Shown: piece after piece, positions 8,382-22,766 of the stretch
Layout of the letters: every line of letters begins with the position of its first letter
Position numbering within the stretch: position 1 is the first letter of the stretch
NCBI RefSeq assembly: GCF_017813245.1
Contig: NZ_JAGIQL010000027.1
Location: forward strand, 1 to 56,679
Direction: 5' to 3'
DNA from: Streptomyces montanisoli
GTDB taxonomy: Bacteria; Actinomycetota; Actinomycetes; Streptomycetales; Streptomycetaceae
Length of the DNA: 56,679 nucleotides
Notes under the pieces: model-generated
Told to the model about the DNA's origin: nothing
Database searches by the model: none
The model's input: only the letters and a program-made list of their open reading frames with translations
Made by a program: the position numbers and the translations under genes

Positions 8382-9689
8382 TCACGTTCCGAGGAGTGCG
8401 AGGGAGGCCCACAGTGCCAGCGTGGCCACCAGCAGCGTGGCCGGGACGGTGATGAGGCCGAGGCGTGTGAAGTGGCCGAGCGCGGGCTCCGTGTCGTGTT
8501 CGTGCAGGATCCGGCGCCACAGCAGCGTCGCGAGCGAGCCCACGTACGTCAGGTTGGGGCCCAGGTTGACGCCGATCAGCGCGGCGAGCACCGGGCCGGG
8601 GCCCGCCGGGGCGACCACCGGGAGCAGGGCGAGGACCGCGGGCAGGTTGTTGATGACGTTCGCGAGCACCGCGGCGACGCCCGCCACCGCGAGCAGCGCC
8701 CCGAGCGACGAGCCGTCCGGCAGGACTGCGCCGATACCGGTGCCGAGCCCGTTCTCCACGACGGCCTTGACGATCACGCCGAGCGCCAGGACGAACAGCA
8801 GGAACAGCGGTGAGGCCGCGCGGGCGAGACCGGTCACGGTGAGCGGTTCTCTTCCCTCGGCGGCTTCCGGCTTCTCGGCCCGGCGCCGCGGCAACAGTCC
8901 GCGCACCGCCAGTACGAGGGCGCCGCCCGCCGCCGCCCAGACTGGCTCCACGCCCACCAGCGAGGTCACCGCGAACCCGGCGAGCGTCAGGCAGAGCACC
9001 GTCGTGGCGAAGACGGGCAGCGGTGTGCGCCGCGAGGCGCGCGGCGGGTGGCCGCCGGCTGCCAGGTCGGTGGCGAACCAGCGGCGGAAGACGACGTACT
9101 CGGCGGCGATGGACGCCAGCCAGGGCAGCGCCATCAGGGCCGCGAAGCGTGTGAAGGACAGCCCGCTCGCGGACAGCGCGAGGAGGTTCGTCAGGTTGGA
9201 GACCGGCAGCAGCAGGGACGCGGAGTTGGCCAGGTGCGCGGACGCGTACACGTGCGGCCTGGCGCGCGCGCCCACGCGCGCCGCCGTCGCGAAGACGACC
9301 GGGGTGAGCAGCACGACCGTCGCGTCCAGGCTGAGGACGGCCGTCGTCAGCGCGGCCACCGCGAACACCCCGGCGAGCAGCCGCCCGGGGCGCCCGCCGC
9401 ACGCGCGGGCCACCATGTCGCCCGCCGCCTCGAACAGGCCGTCGACCGCGCACAGTTCCGCGAGCACCAGCACCGCGGCGAGGAAGGCGACCACCGGAAG
9501 CAGTTCCCTGGTCTGCTGCCAGGCCTGGCCGGGTGTCACGGCGCCGATCGCGATCACCACGCCGGCCGCGGGCACGGCGGCCACCGCCTCGGGCAGCCCC
9601 TTGGGCCGCAGCACGGCGAACGCCAGCACGGCCAGCAGCAGTGCGACGGAGACGATCTCCGCGAAGACGCCGTTCAGGGTGGGCTCCAA
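8382..9689 (-). CDS. ArsB/SLC13-like permease (arsenical-pump-type ion transporter)
   Basis: A polytopic membrane protein of about 435 residues with 10-12 helices. It shows the family hallmarks SNLTNLLALSASGLSF in the first half and NVINNLPAVLALLP plus GVNLGPNLTYVGSLATLLW in the second, the two ion/substrate-binding repeats of the IT superfamily. It probably exports an oxyanion or carries a small anion; arsenite is the family precedent, but no ars genes are nearby. The open frame extends to a GTG at 9710, but that lies inside the perfect terminator hairpin behind gatB, so the TTG at 9689 (MEPTLNGVF) is preferred; neither has a good ribosome binding site. Part of this gene is duplicated as a remnant at 5.1 kb. 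Confidence 0.85.
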   Translation of the reverse strand: MEPTLNGVFAEIVSVALLLAVLAFAVLRPKGLPEAVAAVPAAGVVIAIGAVTPGQAWQQTRELLPVVAFLAAVLVLAELCAVDGLFEAAGDMVARACGGRPGRLLAGVFAVAALTTAVLSLDATVVLLTPVVFATAARVGARARPHVYASAHLANSASLLLPVSNLTNLLALSASGLSFTRFAALMALPWLASIAAEYVVFRRWFATDLAAGGHPPRASRRTPLPVFATTVLCLTLAGFAVTSLVGVEPVWAAAGGALVLAVRGLLPRRRAEKPEAAEGREPLTVTGLARAASPLFLLFVLALGVIVKAVVENGLGTGIGAVLPDGSSLGALLAVAGVAAVLANVINNLPAVLALLPVVAPAGPGPVLAALIGVNLGPNLTYVGSLATLLWRRILHEHDTEPALGHFTRLGLITVPATLLVATLALWASLALLGT

Positions 9690-9697
9690 ACCGCGAG

Positions 9698-9731
9698 GGG
9701 GGCGGCGCACCGCTGCCGGTGCGCCGCCCCC
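9698..9731. terminator. Perfect 15-bp hairpin after gatB
   Basis: Arms at 9698-9712 and 9717-9731 are perfectly complementary and enclose a CTGC loop. It lies about 30 bases past the gatB stop and just upstream of the permease gene on the same strand. There is no U-tract, which is common for streptomycete terminators. Confidence 0.75.
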
Positions 9732-9761
9732 TTCACGCGTGTACGGGTGGTGCGGTGGGTG

Positions 9762-11270
9762 TCAGCCCTCGACGCCGAGCTTCTCCAGGATCAGCTCGCG
9801 GGCGCGCGCCGCGTCCGCCTGGCCGCGCGTCGCCTTCATGACCGCGCCGACCAGCGCGCCCACGGCGGCGACCTTGCCGCCCTTGATCTTCTCCACGACG
9901 CCCGCGTTGCCCGCGATGGCCTCGTCCACCGCGGCGCCGAGAGCGCCGTCGTCCGAGACGACCTTCAGGCCGCGCTTGTCCACCACGGTGTCCGGGTCGC
10001 CCTCGCCGGCCAGCACGCCGTCGATGACCTGCCGGGCCAGCTTGTCGTTGAGGTCGCCCGCCGCGACGAGTTCGGCGACCCGCGCGACCTGCGCCGGCGT
10101 GATCGGCAGCTCGTCGAGCGCGCGGCCCGTCTCGTTCGCGTTGCGCGCCAGCTCGCCCATCCACCACTTGCGTGCCTGGTCGGCCGGGGCCCCCGCGTCG
10201 ATCGTGGCGACGATCGGGTCGATGGCGCCCGCGTTGAGGATGGACTGCATGTCGTGCTCGGAGACGTCCCACTCCTCGCGCAGCCGGTTGCGCCGCAGGC
10301 GCGGCAGTTCGGGCAGCGAGCCGCGGATCTCCTCGACCCACTCGCGCGGCGGCGCCACCGGCACCAGGTCGGGCTCGGGGAAGTAGCGGTAGTCCTCCGC
10401 CTCCTCCTTGATGCGGCCCGAGGTCGTGGAGCCGTCCTCCTCGTGGAAGTGGCGGGTCTCCTGGAGGATCGTGCCGCCCGAGGAGAGGACCGCGGCGTGC
10501 CGCTGGATCTCGAACCGCGCTGCGCGCTCGACGCTGCGCAGCGAGTTGACGTTCTTCGTCTCGGAGCGCGTGCCGAACTTCTCCCGGCCCTTCGGGCGCA
10601 GCGACAGGTTGACGTCGCAGCGCATCTGGCCCATCTCCATGCGGGCGTCGGAGACGCCGAGCGCCTTGATGAGCTCGCGCAGCTCGGCCACGTAGGCGCG
10701 CGCGACCTCGGGGGCGCGCTCGCCCGCGCCCTCGATGGGCTTGGTGACGATCTCGATCAGCGGGATGCCGGCCCGGTTGTAGTCGAGCAGGGAGTGCGAG
10801 GCGCCGTGGATCCGGCCTGTCGCGCCGCCGATGTGCGTCGACTTGCCGGTGTCCTCCTCCATGTGCGCGCGCTCGATCTCCACGCGGAAGACCTCGCCGT
10901 CCGCCAACTGCACGTCCAGGTGGCCGTTGTACGCGATCGGCTCGTCGTACTGGGAGGTCTGGAAGTTCTTCGGCATGTCCGGGTAGAAGTAGTTCTTCCG
11001 GGCGAAGCGGCACCACTCGGCGATCTCGCAGTTCAGCGCGAGGCCGATCCTGACCGCCGACTCCACACCGACCGCGTTGACCACGGGGAGCGCCCCGGGC
11101 AGGCCGAGACAGGTGGGGCAGGTCTGCGAGTTGGCGGGGGCGCCGAGCTCGGTGGAGCAGCCGCAGAACATCTTGGTCTTGGTGCCGAGCTCGACGTGGA
11201 CCTCAAGGCCCATGACGGGATCGTAGGTCGCGAGGGCGTCCTCGTACGACACCAGGTCGATGACGGTCAC
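9762..11270 (-). CDS. gatB: Aspartyl/glutamyl-tRNA(Asn/Gln) amidotransferase subunit B
   Basis: A 502-residue protein with the GatB signature GLEVHVEL near the N-terminus, the zinc-ligand cysteines in [10 protein letters not shown] and [10 protein letters not shown], and the YqeY-like C-terminal domain rich in Ala/Gly/Lys. It phosphorylates misacylated Glu-tRNA(Gln) or Asp-tRNA(Asn) and receives ammonia channelled from GatA in the cytosolic GatCAB complex. It begins with GTG. It is transcribed in the same direction as gatC and gatA but separated from them by an 80-aa membrane protein gene and a strong hairpin at 11321-11361, so it may have its own promoter. Confidence 0.97.
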   Translation of the reverse strand: MTVIDLVSYEDALATYDPVMGLEVHVELGTKTKMFCGCSTELGAPANSQTCPTCLGLPGALPVVNAVGVESAVRIGLALNCEIAEWCRFARKNYFYPDMPKNFQTSQYDEPIAYNGHLDVQLADGEVFRVEIERAHMEEDTGKSTHIGGATGRIHGASHSLLDYNRAGIPLIEIVTKPIEGAGERAPEVARAYVAELRELIKALGVSDARMEMGQMRCDVNLSLRPKGREKFGTRSETKNVNSLRSVERAARFEIQRHAAVLSSGGTILQETRHFHEEDGSTTSGRIKEEAEDYRYFPEPDLVPVAPPREWVEEIRGSLPELPRLRRNRLREEWDVSEHDMQSILNAGAIDPIVATIDAGAPADQARKWWMGELARNANETGRALDELPITPAQVARVAELVAAGDLNDKLARQVIDGVLAGEGDPDTVVDKRGLKVVSDDGALGAAVDEAIAGNAGVVEKIKGGKVAAVGALVGAVMKATRGQADAARARELILEKLGVEG

Positions 11271-11320
11271 AGGTACTTCTTCCTCTTCAGTACTACTTCG
11301 GTGTCGGTCCCACCGGGTCG

Positions 11321-11361
11321 GGCCGCCCGGCCGGGAACGGTGCGTTCCCGGCCGGGCGGCC
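11321..11361. terminator. Perfect 19-bp hairpin between the 80-aa gene and gatB
   Basis: Arms at 11321-11339 and 11343-11361 are perfectly complementary around a GTG loop. It sits in the 110-base gap downstream of the gatA-linked small gene and upstream of gatB. It should terminate or attenuate gatCA transcription before gatB. Confidence 0.75.
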
Positions 11362-11380
11362 GGTGCGGCCGGACCGGGGA

Positions 11381-11619
11381 TCAGCCGAACAGGACGTCGT
11401 CGTCGCCCAGGCGCTTCAGCTCGCGGTACAGGATCGCGAGGCCGGTGGCGATGGTCACCGCCGTCACGGCGGCGTCCACCAGGCGCAGCGTGTCGTTCTC
11501 CGCACGGGCCCGCTTGACCTGCTTGGCCACGCTGACCGCGCCGAACGCGGTGGTCGCCATCGACAGGTACGTGCCCTGCTTGGACTTCTTGAAGCCCTTG
11601 GCCTTGCTCATCGCCTTGC

Positions 11620-11623
<4 letters not shown>
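11381..11623 (-). CDS. Small membrane-associated protein translationally coupled to gatA (80 aa)
   Basis: An 80-residue protein with a Lys-rich N-terminus ([17 protein letters not shown]), a first hydrophobic stretch near 20-34, a basic linker ([10 protein letters not shown]), a second hydrophobic helix near 48-66, and an acidic end (GDDDVLFG). Its ATG overlaps the gatA stop as ATGA, so it is translated with gatA. I know no named function. The position between gatA and gatB suggests it is a conserved passenger of the gat operon in these bacteria. No catalytic residues are visible. Confidence 0.75.
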
Positions 11624-13118
<1,495 letters not shown>

Positions 13119-13122
<4 letters not shown>

Positions 13123-13418
13123 GACTCCTCCCCGAGGATCTGAGGCACCTTGAAACGCTGCTGCTCCTGGGCGGGGGCGCCGGACAGGGCCTGCTCGGGC
13201 GTGAGCGAAGGGCGGACCTCGTCCGCCCGCATGACATTGGTCAGCGGCAGCGGGTGCGACGTCGGCGGTACGTCCTGGTCGGCGACCTCCGAGACGCGGG
13301 CGACCGCGCCGATGATGTCGTCGAGCTGTCCGGCGAAGTGATCGAGCTCTTCGTCCTTCAGCTCCAGGCGCGCCAGCCGGGCGAGGTGGGCGACCTCCTC
13401 GCGCGTGATGCCAGGCAT
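13119..13418 (-). CDS. gatC: Aspartyl/glutamyl-tRNA(Asn/Gln) amidotransferase subunit C
   Basis: A 99-residue protein with the GatC pattern: [17 protein letters not shown] at the N-terminus and [19 protein letters not shown] in the middle, ending near VPQILG. GatC wraps around and stabilises the GatA-GatB pair. It is the first gene of the coupled gatC-gatA unit. The ATG at 13418 gives the length usual for the family. Confidence 0.95.
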
Positions 13419-14091
13419 GCAACGATCCTCAGGGTGAGTGGTGGGCTTGCGTACATGTGGAGACCGCCCAATCCTATGGCGCGCGCATGCGTGCCCGCGA
13501 AGCCGTTCTCCCGAGGGGCGCGCGGACCCCGCGCGAACCACGCCGTCCGCCCTGCCGCGGGTCCCCCGAACGTGGCGGCGGAACGCGCCGACATGGGGCG
13601 GTGGCCCGCACCGGGCCCTGTGCGGGCCGCACGGGTGGCACCTGACCGGTGCGGTCCACACGGACGGTACGCCGCTGCACCGGGCCGGTGCGGGCGGTGC
13701 GCGGCACGGGCGACGCGAGGCAGCCGACGGCGCGCGGAGGGCGACGGCACGTGGTGCGGGCGACACGGGGGCGTGGGTGGCTTCAGCGTCGTGCACGGCA
13801 CCGTCCGGCATAGGGCGCTGCGGGCGCGCCCGAGGCGGTGCGGTGGGCTCCTGCTTGAGGCGGCGCGGGCAGCACGGGCGATGCGCGCCGGCGGACGATT
13901 CGCCCGGAGGACGACGGCGCACGTGGTGCGCGCGCACGCGGCGGTGCGGGCGGCACGAGTGGCATGTGACCGGGCGGGCAGCACGGGCGGTGCCCGCAGC
14001 GGACGGTGCACGGACGGGGACGGCACACGTGGTGCGGAGCCACGCGCGGGCGTCGGCGGCGCGGCCGGAACCGGCCGTCGCCCGGTGGGGG
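13419..14091. repeat. 670-bp non-coding region with degenerate direct repeats upstream of gatC
   Basis: No convincing gene is present; all frames give Arg/His/Ala-rich translations. Degenerate copies of one unit occur near 13690-13770, 13862-13943 and 13972-14048. Each has a GCGGGCRGYRC-like segment followed by a GGCACGTGGTGCG-like core (about 13746, 13918 and 14022). A further pair, CACGRGTGGCAYSTGACCGG, occurs near 13629 and 13956. The unit spacing is about 170 then 110 bases. The gatC promoter should be near the 13.44 kb end. I cannot assign the repeats to a known element. Confidence 0.55.
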
Positions 14092-16215
14092 TTACTTCAC
14101 CGCGTGGCCCGGCTCGTCCTGGCGGGCCGGGGGTTCGATGGCCGCCGCCGGGCGGTGCCAGCCGCGCTCGCCGCGCGCCCGCAGCCACGCCGTCGTCTCC
14201 TCGGGCGGCATCGCCGCGGCCACCAGCCAGCCCTGCACCGCGTCGCAGCCGAGGTCGCGCAGGCGCTCCCACGTCTCGTCGTCCTCGACGCCCTCCGCGA
14301 TGACCACGAGCCCCAGCGAGTGCGCCAGGTCGACCGTGCAGCGGACGATCTCGCCGTCCTCCGCGTCGACGGCGGACTTGGCGACGAACGAACGGTCGAT
14401 CTTGAGCTCGCTGACCGGCAGCCTGCGCAGGTGGACGAGGGACGAGTAGCCCGTGCCGAAGTCGTCGAGGGACATCTTCACGCCGTGCGCGGTGAGGCCC
14501 GCGAGGGTGTCCGCGGCGCGCTGCGGGTCTTCGAGGAGCACGTGCTCCGTGATCTCCAGCTGGAGCGCCTCCGGCGGCACGCCGTGGCGCGCCAGGCGTG
14601 CGGCGACGGCGCCCGCGAACCCGGGGGTGTGGACGTCGCGCGGCGAGACGTTCACCGCGACCGGCACCATCAGGCCGTGCGCCCGCCACCGCGCGACCTG
14701 CGCGAGCGCCGTCTCCAGCACGTACTCCGTCAGATGCGGCATGAGGCCGGACGATTCGGCGATGGCGATGAACTCGTCGGGCGGGACGCGCCCGCGGTCC
14801 GGGTGCACCCAGCGCACCAGCGCCTCGAGGCCCGCCACGTGCCCGTCGAAGCGGACCTTGGGCTGGTAGTGCAGTTCGACCTCGCCCGCGTCGAGCGCGC
14901 GTCTGAGGTCGCCGAGCAGGCCGAGCCTGTCCGGCGTGTTCGAGTCGCGCTTCGACTCGTACACCTCGACACCCGTGCGGTCGCGCTTCGCCTGGTACAT
15001 CGCCACGTCGGCCCGGCGCAGCAGCCCCTCGGCGTCCAGCGCGTGCTCGGGGAAGACGGCGACACCCGCGCTGGCCTCCAGCACGAGCGTGAGACCGTCG
15101 AGATCGAGCGGCGAGGAGAGTTCGGCCACCAGGTGGCGGGCGACCCGCTGGGCGCTGGTCGTGGAGTCGCATGTCGGCAGCAGCACCGCGAACTCGTCGC
15201 CGCCGAGCCGCGCCGCCTCGGCCCCGCGCGGCAGCGCCACCCGGAGCCGGTCGGCTATCTGGAGCAGCAGGCGGTCCCCCGCGAGGTGGCCGAGCGTGTC
15301 GTTGACGGAGCGGAACCTGTCGAGGTCGATGAGGACGAGCGCCGAGCGCGCGTCCACGGAGCCCGCGTGCTCGAGCGCCGTCCACGTGCGCTCCAGCAGC
15401 CACTGCCGGTTCGGCAGCCCGGTCAGCGGGTCCCTCAACTGCTCCTCGGCGCGCGCCCTGGCGATCCACAGCGTCGAGTCGAGGGCTATCAGCGGGATGG
15501 CGAACAGCGGCAGCAGCACCGGCCGCGACGCCGCGACCACGCAGATCAGCGGGGCGATGCCGAGCAGGGCGGCCGCGACGAGGCCCTGGCGCACCAGGGA
15601 CGCCCGGTCGAGCGCCGGCCTGGCGCTGCCCTGCGGCGCGAACACGGAGGACAGCAGCATCCGGGACACCGCCAGGTAGACGGCGGCCGCGAGGACGATG
15701 CCGGGCACGCTGGCGACGTCCCAGTCCAGCGGCTGCCATGGCGTGGCGACGCTCGGCACGTCCCCGAACGCGGCGAGTACGAGGGCCGCGGCGCCGATGC
15801 CGAGCACGTCGCACGCGCCGTGCAGGGCGCTGCCCCGCCAGCTGTGCCTGCGCGCGACGCCGACGACGACCACGACCGCCAGGCTGACGAGCCCCGCGGG
15901 CACCCAGCCGTAGAGGAGCAGGACGGCGAGGGTGAGGGCGGCGCCCGAGCCCGTGCCGCCGAACCAGCGGTCCCTGCCCAGCGCGACCAGGTGCCCGACG
16001 ATGGCGCCGGTGAGGACGGCGAGCGCCCAGCCCGCCGTGGAGCCGGGGAACAGCGCGTGGCCCTCGCCCGCCCCGACGACGACGCCGGTCAGCAGCACGG
16101 CCGCGGCCAGCCCGACAACGATGCCAGGGAATCTGGCCACCACGTCGACGAAGCCCGCGAGCCCGGCGCGGGCGCGCGCGGGTGGAACAAGGGCGGCGCT
16201 CTCCGTCGGTTTCAT
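14092..16215 (-). CDS. rmdB: Membrane GGDEF-EAL protein (RmdB-like cyclic-di-GMP enzyme)
   Basis: A 707-residue protein. About seven hydrophobic helices (residues 28-250) form a MASE-like sensor. A GGDEF domain has intact GGDEF at 338-342, and an EAL domain has EAL at 464-466, with the later conserved segments [11 protein letters not shown] and LKIDRSF present. Both catalytic sites look complete, so it could make and degrade c-di-GMP. As I recall, S. coelicolor RmdB is a c-di-GMP phosphodiesterase needed for normal sporulation, and it too lies between gatC and ligA, hence the symbol. The ATG of MKPTES follows GAGAGGGACGGGA; in-frame residues upstream look non-coding. Confidence 0.85.
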   Translation of the reverse strand: MKPTESAALVPPARARAGLAGFVDVVARFPGIVVGLAAAVLLTGVVVGAGEGHALFPGSTAGWALAVLTGAIVGHLVALGRDRWFGGTGSGAALTLAVLLLYGWVPAGLVSLAVVVVVGVARRHSWRGSALHGACDVLGIGAAALVLAAFGDVPSVATPWQPLDWDVASVPGIVLAAAVYLAVSRMLLSSVFAPQGSARPALDRASLVRQGLVAAALLGIAPLICVVAASRPVLLPLFAIPLIALDSTLWIARARAEEQLRDPLTGLPNRQWLLERTWTALEHAGSVDARSALVLIDLDRFRSVNDTLGHLAGDRLLLQIADRLRVALPRGAEAARLGGDEFAVLLPTCDSTTSAQRVARHLVAELSSPLDLDGLTLVLEASAGVAVFPEHALDAEGLLRRADVAMYQAKRDRTGVEVYESKRDSNTPDRLGLLGDLRRALDAGEVELHYQPKVRFDGHVAGLEALVRWVHPDRGRVPPDEFIAIAESSGLMPHLTEYVLETALAQVARWRAHGLMVPVAVNVSPRDVHTPGFAGAVAARLARHGVPPEALQLEITEHVLLEDPQRAADTLAGLTAHGVKMSLDDFGTGYSSLVHLRRLPVSELKIDRSFVAKSAVDAEDGEIVRCTVDLAHSLGLVVIAEGVEDDETWERLRDLGCDAVQGWLVAAAMPPEETTAWLRARGERGWHRPAAAIEPPARQDEPGHAVK

Positions 16216-16497
16216 TCCCGTCCCTCTCACAGCCGGCTGAGCCGATGCCACGCGATGGCACGTTGTCATGCCATCACGACTCGTCTGACTCCACGCAGCC
16301 GTGCACGACAGGCGCACCCCCCAACAGTAGGCCGCCGAACGCCCGGGTGGGCAGCGCTCGGAGGCTGTTGCCCGAATGCGACCTCGCAGTCCCTATCGGG
16401 CCGTTATGCGCCGAACGGGTGAGCTTTGCCCCGCCCTTGCGCGCCGCGCCGCCCCCGCGCCGCCGCCCTCGCGGGACGACGCGCGGTGGCGCCCGCC
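16216..16497. other. Intergenic region between ligA and the GGDEF-EAL gene
   Basis: No gene is seen. Immediately upstream of the GGDEF-EAL start lies TGCCA-N5-TGGCA at 16246-16260, and a second ATGGCA/TGCCAT pair just beyond, which could be operator half-sites. The rest is GC-rich sequence without a clear terminator. Confidence 0.35.
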
Positions 16498-19801
<3,304 letters not shown>

Positions 19802-19805
<4 letters not shown>

Positions 19806-20491
19806 CGGCCCGGCCGCACGGTCATGTCGTCGATGCGCGCGTCGCGCGGCAGGTCGAGCGCCGACAGGATCGCGGTGGCGACGGACTCGGGGTCGATCAG
19901 CCCCGAGGCGTCGTACGCCTTGCCCTCCTGCCGGTGCACCTTCTCCTGCATGGGGCTCGCGGTGCGGCCGGGGTAGACGGTCGTCACGCGCACGCCGTTG
20001 GCGCTCTCCTCCGCGCGCAGGGCGTCCGCCAGCGCCTTCAGCCCGTGCTTGGACGCGGCGTACGCGCCCCACTCGGCGTTCGCGGACAGCCCGGCGCCCG
20101 AGTTGACGAAGATCGCCTGCCCCCTCGCGGCGCGCAGCTGCGGCAGCAGCAGCCGGATCAGCTCGGCGGGCGCCAGCAGGTTCACGTCGAGCTGCGCGCG
20201 CCACGTCTTCACGGACAGCTCGGCGACGGGCCCGAGGTCGACGACGCCCGCGATGTGCAGGACGGAGTCGAGGCGGTCGGGCAGCGTCTGGTGGGACAGC
20301 GCCCAGGAGAGCCTGTCGGGGGCCGCGAGGTCGCCGACGAGGGTGCGGGCGCCGGGCAGGTCCGCCGCGATCTCCTTGGCGCGGCCGGCGTCGCGGGCGA
20401 GGAGCAGCAGGTCGTCGCCGCGCTCGTGCAGGCGGCGCGCCACGGCGGCGCCGATGCCGGAGCCGGCGCCGGTGATCAGGTGTGTTGCCAT
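19802..20491 (-). CDS. Short-chain dehydrogenase/reductase
   Basis: A 229-residue classical SDR with the cofactor loop TGAGSGIGAAV near residues 7-17, the NNAG equivalent HIAG, Ser in the VNSGAGLS strand, and the YAASK catalytic pair. The short length and the ARDAGRAKE region after beta-2 favour NADP(H), but that is a guess. The substrate is unknown. The stop overlaps the start of the MetE-like gene, so the two are coupled. The ATG start MATHLITGAG is standard. Confidence 0.9.
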
Positions 20492-20556
20492 GCGGTCATG
20501 GTCGCATCACGCGGCTGACCGCGGCGCACGAGCACCACGAGCGCCACGGGCACCGC

Positions 20557-21096
20557 TCACCGCACGCCCATGGACTCCTCCAGGAACGCGAGGGCGGCGA
20601 CGCCGTCCTCCGCGAAGAACACCAGGTCGGTGAGGGGTACGGGGAGGAAGCCCTCCTCCTCCATGCGCAGGAACTGCTGCTTGAGGCCGTCGTAGAACCC
20701 GGCGGTGTTCAGCAGCACCACCGGCTTCGCGTGCTTGCCGTGCTTCTTCAGCTCCAGGATCTCGGTCGCCTCGTCCAGCGTGCCGGTGCCGCCGACCATC
20801 ACCACGACGGCGTCGGACTTCGCGAGCAGCAGCGCCTTGCGCTCGGCGAGGTCGCTGGCCACGACCATCTCGTGCGCCTCGGCGCGCGCGACGGCCGAGA
20901 GGAAGTCGACGGAGACGCCGACGAGCCTGCCGCCGGTCTCGGCGACGCCGTCCGCGACCACCTTCATCAGCCCGACGTCGGAGCCGCCCCACACGAGGGT
21001 GTGGCCGCCGCAGCCGATCAGCTCGGCGAATTCGCGGGCGGGGCGCGTGTAGCGCTCGTCGAGCTCGGCGGCGGAGAGGAAGACGCAGATGTTCAT
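20557..21096 (-). CDS. LOG-family (TIGR00730) nucleotide phosphoribohydrolase-like protein
   Basis: A 179-residue Rossmann-fold protein. It begins MNICVFLSA and has the phosphate-binding segment VVMVGGTGTLDEATEILE, equivalent to the PGGxGTxxE motif of LOG cytokinin-activating enzymes, with SDAVVVM before it. LOG enzymes release free base from nucleoside 5-prime monophosphates. The first residue of the motif is Val rather than Pro, and the Arg of the LOG active site is not obvious, so it could be a divergent member. The SDR gene lies about 65 bases downstream on the same strand. Confidence 0.82.
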   Translation of the reverse strand: MNICVFLSAAELDERYTRPAREFAELIGCGGHTLVWGGSDVGLMKVVADGVAETGGRLVGVSVDFLSAVARAEAHEMVVASDLAERKALLLAKSDAVVVMVGGTGTLDEATEILELKKHGKHAKPVVLLNTAGFYDGLKQQFLRMEEEGFLPVPLTDLVFFAEDGVAALAFLEESMGVR

Positions 21097-21413
21097 GGGG
21101 CCACGTTACGAGCTGGTGCGCGATGGAGAGTGGATCAGCGAGCGGCGTCCTGCGGCTTCGAATCCAAGGCGGAGGAGGGAGTCGACGCGGTGGGGGCACC
21201 TCCCGGCCGGAGGCTGGGGGACGTCGGCGACTGACGACAACGCCGGAGGCGGACCGCAGGGCGTCGGGAGCCCGCTCGCTATCGTGCACCAGCTCGTTAA
21301 TCAGCGGGCGATCCGGTGCGGCGGCCGGGGAAGAGTACGGGCCCGCGCGACGCTGTAGTGCACAAGGACCGCACGACTTTGACGCGCGCGCATCGCGAAG
21401 GGACGCCACGACC
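21097..21413. repeat. 317-bp gap holding an imperfect inverted repeat of about 190 bp with a nested hairpin
   Basis: The arm at about 21104-21124 (core ACGAGCTGGTGC) pairs with 21280-21300 (core GCACCAGCTCGT). CCTGCGG near 21149 pairs with CCGCAGG near 21257. A hairpin of the GGGGGCACCTCCC...GGCTGGGGG type, which I recall as a frequent intergenic repeat in streptomycetes, sits near 21192-21221. The whole could fold into one long stem or be a MITE-like relic. It also must hold the promoters of the divergent LOG-family and DUF427 genes. Confidence 0.5.
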
Positions 21414-21743
21414 ATGGCCGCTGGACACACGATCACCGTCGAATCGAGCACGCAGCACGTACGGGTGGAGCGGGACGGGCAGGTGCTCGCCGACAGCCAC
21501 CACCCGCTGGCCCTGCACGAGACGGGCTGTCCCGTGCGCTACTACCTGCCTCCCGAGGACGTCAGGGTGGAGCTGCTGACGCCCTCGGGGACGACGACGC
21601 ACTGCCCCTTCAAGGGCGACGCCTCCTACTGGTCGCTGCCGGACGCGCCCGACCTGGTCTGGGCGTACGAGGAGCCGAAGGAGTCGGTGAAGGCGATCAA
21701 GGGCCACTTCTGCTTCTACGACACGGAGATCGTCAGCGCCTGA
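21414..21743 (+). CDS. DUF427 domain protein
   Basis: A 109-residue protein with the DUF427 pattern: HVRVERDGQVLADS, VRYYLPPEDV, THCPFKGDASYW and the closing AYEEPKESVKAIKGHFCFY. The family is small, beta-rich and of unknown function. The ATG gives the usual length. Its 3-prime end overlaps that of the convergent folD gene by 11 bases, leaving no room for a terminator. Confidence 0.92.
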   Translation: MAAGHTITVESSTQHVRVERDGQVLADSHHPLALHETGCPVRYYLPPEDVRVELLTPSGTTTHCPFKGDASYWSLPDAPDLVWAYEEPKESVKAIKGHFCFYDTEIVSA

Positions 21744-22605
21744 GGCTCTCCTGGTGGGCCGCCGCCCGCACCGTCTGGGACAGGAGGACGGCGATCGTCA
21801 TCGGGCCCACCCCGCCGGGCACCGGCGTGATGAGGCTCGCGCGCCGCCGGGCGGTGTCGAAGTCGACGTCGCCGACGTTGCCCTCGTTGTAGCCGGCGTC
21901 GATGACGACGGCGCCCGGCTTGATCGCGTCCCCGCCGATGAAGCGCGGCCTGCCGACCGCCGCGACCAGGACGTCCGCCTCCCGCACGTGCGCCGCGAGG
22001 TCCCGCGTGCGGGAGTGGCAGTAGGTGACGGTGGCGTCCCGGCCCAGCAGGAGCATGCCGGCCGGCTTGCCGAGGATGGCGCTGCGGCCGACGACGACGG
22101 CGTGCTTGCCCGCGAGGTCGACGTCGTGGGCGTCGAGCAGGCGCATGATGCCGCCGGGCGTGCAGGAGACGAAGCCGGGCAGGCCGAAGGCCATCGCGGC
22201 GAACGCGTGCGTGGTGACGCCGTCGACGTCCTTGCCCGGCGCGATGGCCTCGAAGGCGGCGCGCTCGTCGATGTGACGGCCCATCGGGTGCTGGAGCAGG
22301 ATGCCGTGGACCGAGGGGTCCTCGGACAGGCCGGTGACGGTGTCGACCAGTTCCGCGGTGGTGACGCCGGCGGGCAGCGCCACATGGCGCGACTCGATGC
22401 CGGCGCGGGCGCAGCGGTTGCGCTTCATGCGGACGTACGTGACGGACGCCGGGTCGTCGCCGACGAGGACGGTGGCGAGGCAGGGGGCCGCGCCGGTGCG
22501 CGACGTGATGCCCGCGGCGGTGGCGGCGGCCTCGTCCACGATGCGGCGGGCGAGTGCCGCGCCGTCCATGAGGCGGGCGGTGTGGTCGGTGGCGGGCTGC
22601 GTCAT
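21733..22605 (-). CDS. folD: Bifunctional methylenetetrahydrofolate dehydrogenase/cyclohydrolase FolD
   Basis: A 290-residue protein with the FolD features: the YVRMK active-site segment (Tyr57, Lys61), ILLQHPMGRHID, the PCTPGG-like SCTPGGIMRLL, the NADP loop VVGRSAILGKPAGMLL, and the closing TPVPGGVGPMTIAVLL. It interconverts methylene-, methenyl- and formyl-tetrahydrofolate in the cytosol and would link to the glycine cleavage and GlyA genes downstream. The ATG follows GGAGGAG. In S. coelicolor I recall the housekeeping folD elsewhere, so this may be a second copy. The 3-prime end overlaps the convergent DUF427 gene. Confidence 0.93.
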   Translation of the reverse strand: MTQPATDHTARLMDGAALARRIVDEAAATAAGITSRTGAAPCLATVLVGDDPASVTYVRMKRNRCARAGIESRHVALPAGVTTAELVDTVTGLSEDPSVHGILLQHPMGRHIDERAAFEAIAPGKDVDGVTTHAFAAMAFGLPGFVSCTPGGIMRLLDAHDVDLAGKHAVVVGRSAILGKPAGMLLLGRDATVTYCHSRTRDLAAHVREADVLVAAVGRPRFIGGDAIKPGAVVIDAGYNEGNVGDVDFDTARRRASLITPVPGGVGPMTIAVLLSQTVRAAAHQESLRR

Positions 22606-22766
22606 GTGCGGGCTCCTCCTGGGTCCACGAACGCGGAAGTCGCCCAGGCGCACGGCAGTGGCAGCGGGTGCCGGGCCGCTCCCCGGTGGTGACCCACCTC
22701 AGCGCCAGTCACGGCCCGGCACCGATGGTACGCGTCCGGGCGCGCGGAGGGCGCCCACGCGGATTC

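Noticed and set aside
13358..16261. A 967-codon minus-strand frame through the repeat block
   Set aside because: It overlaps the GGDEF-EAL gene in another frame and is Arg/Ala/Pro-rich; the repeat block is not coding.
16240..16320. BldD-type operator upstream of the GGDEF-EAL gene
   Set aside because: Only TGCCA/TGGCA inverted half-sites are seen; they do not fit the BldD consensus well enough to call.
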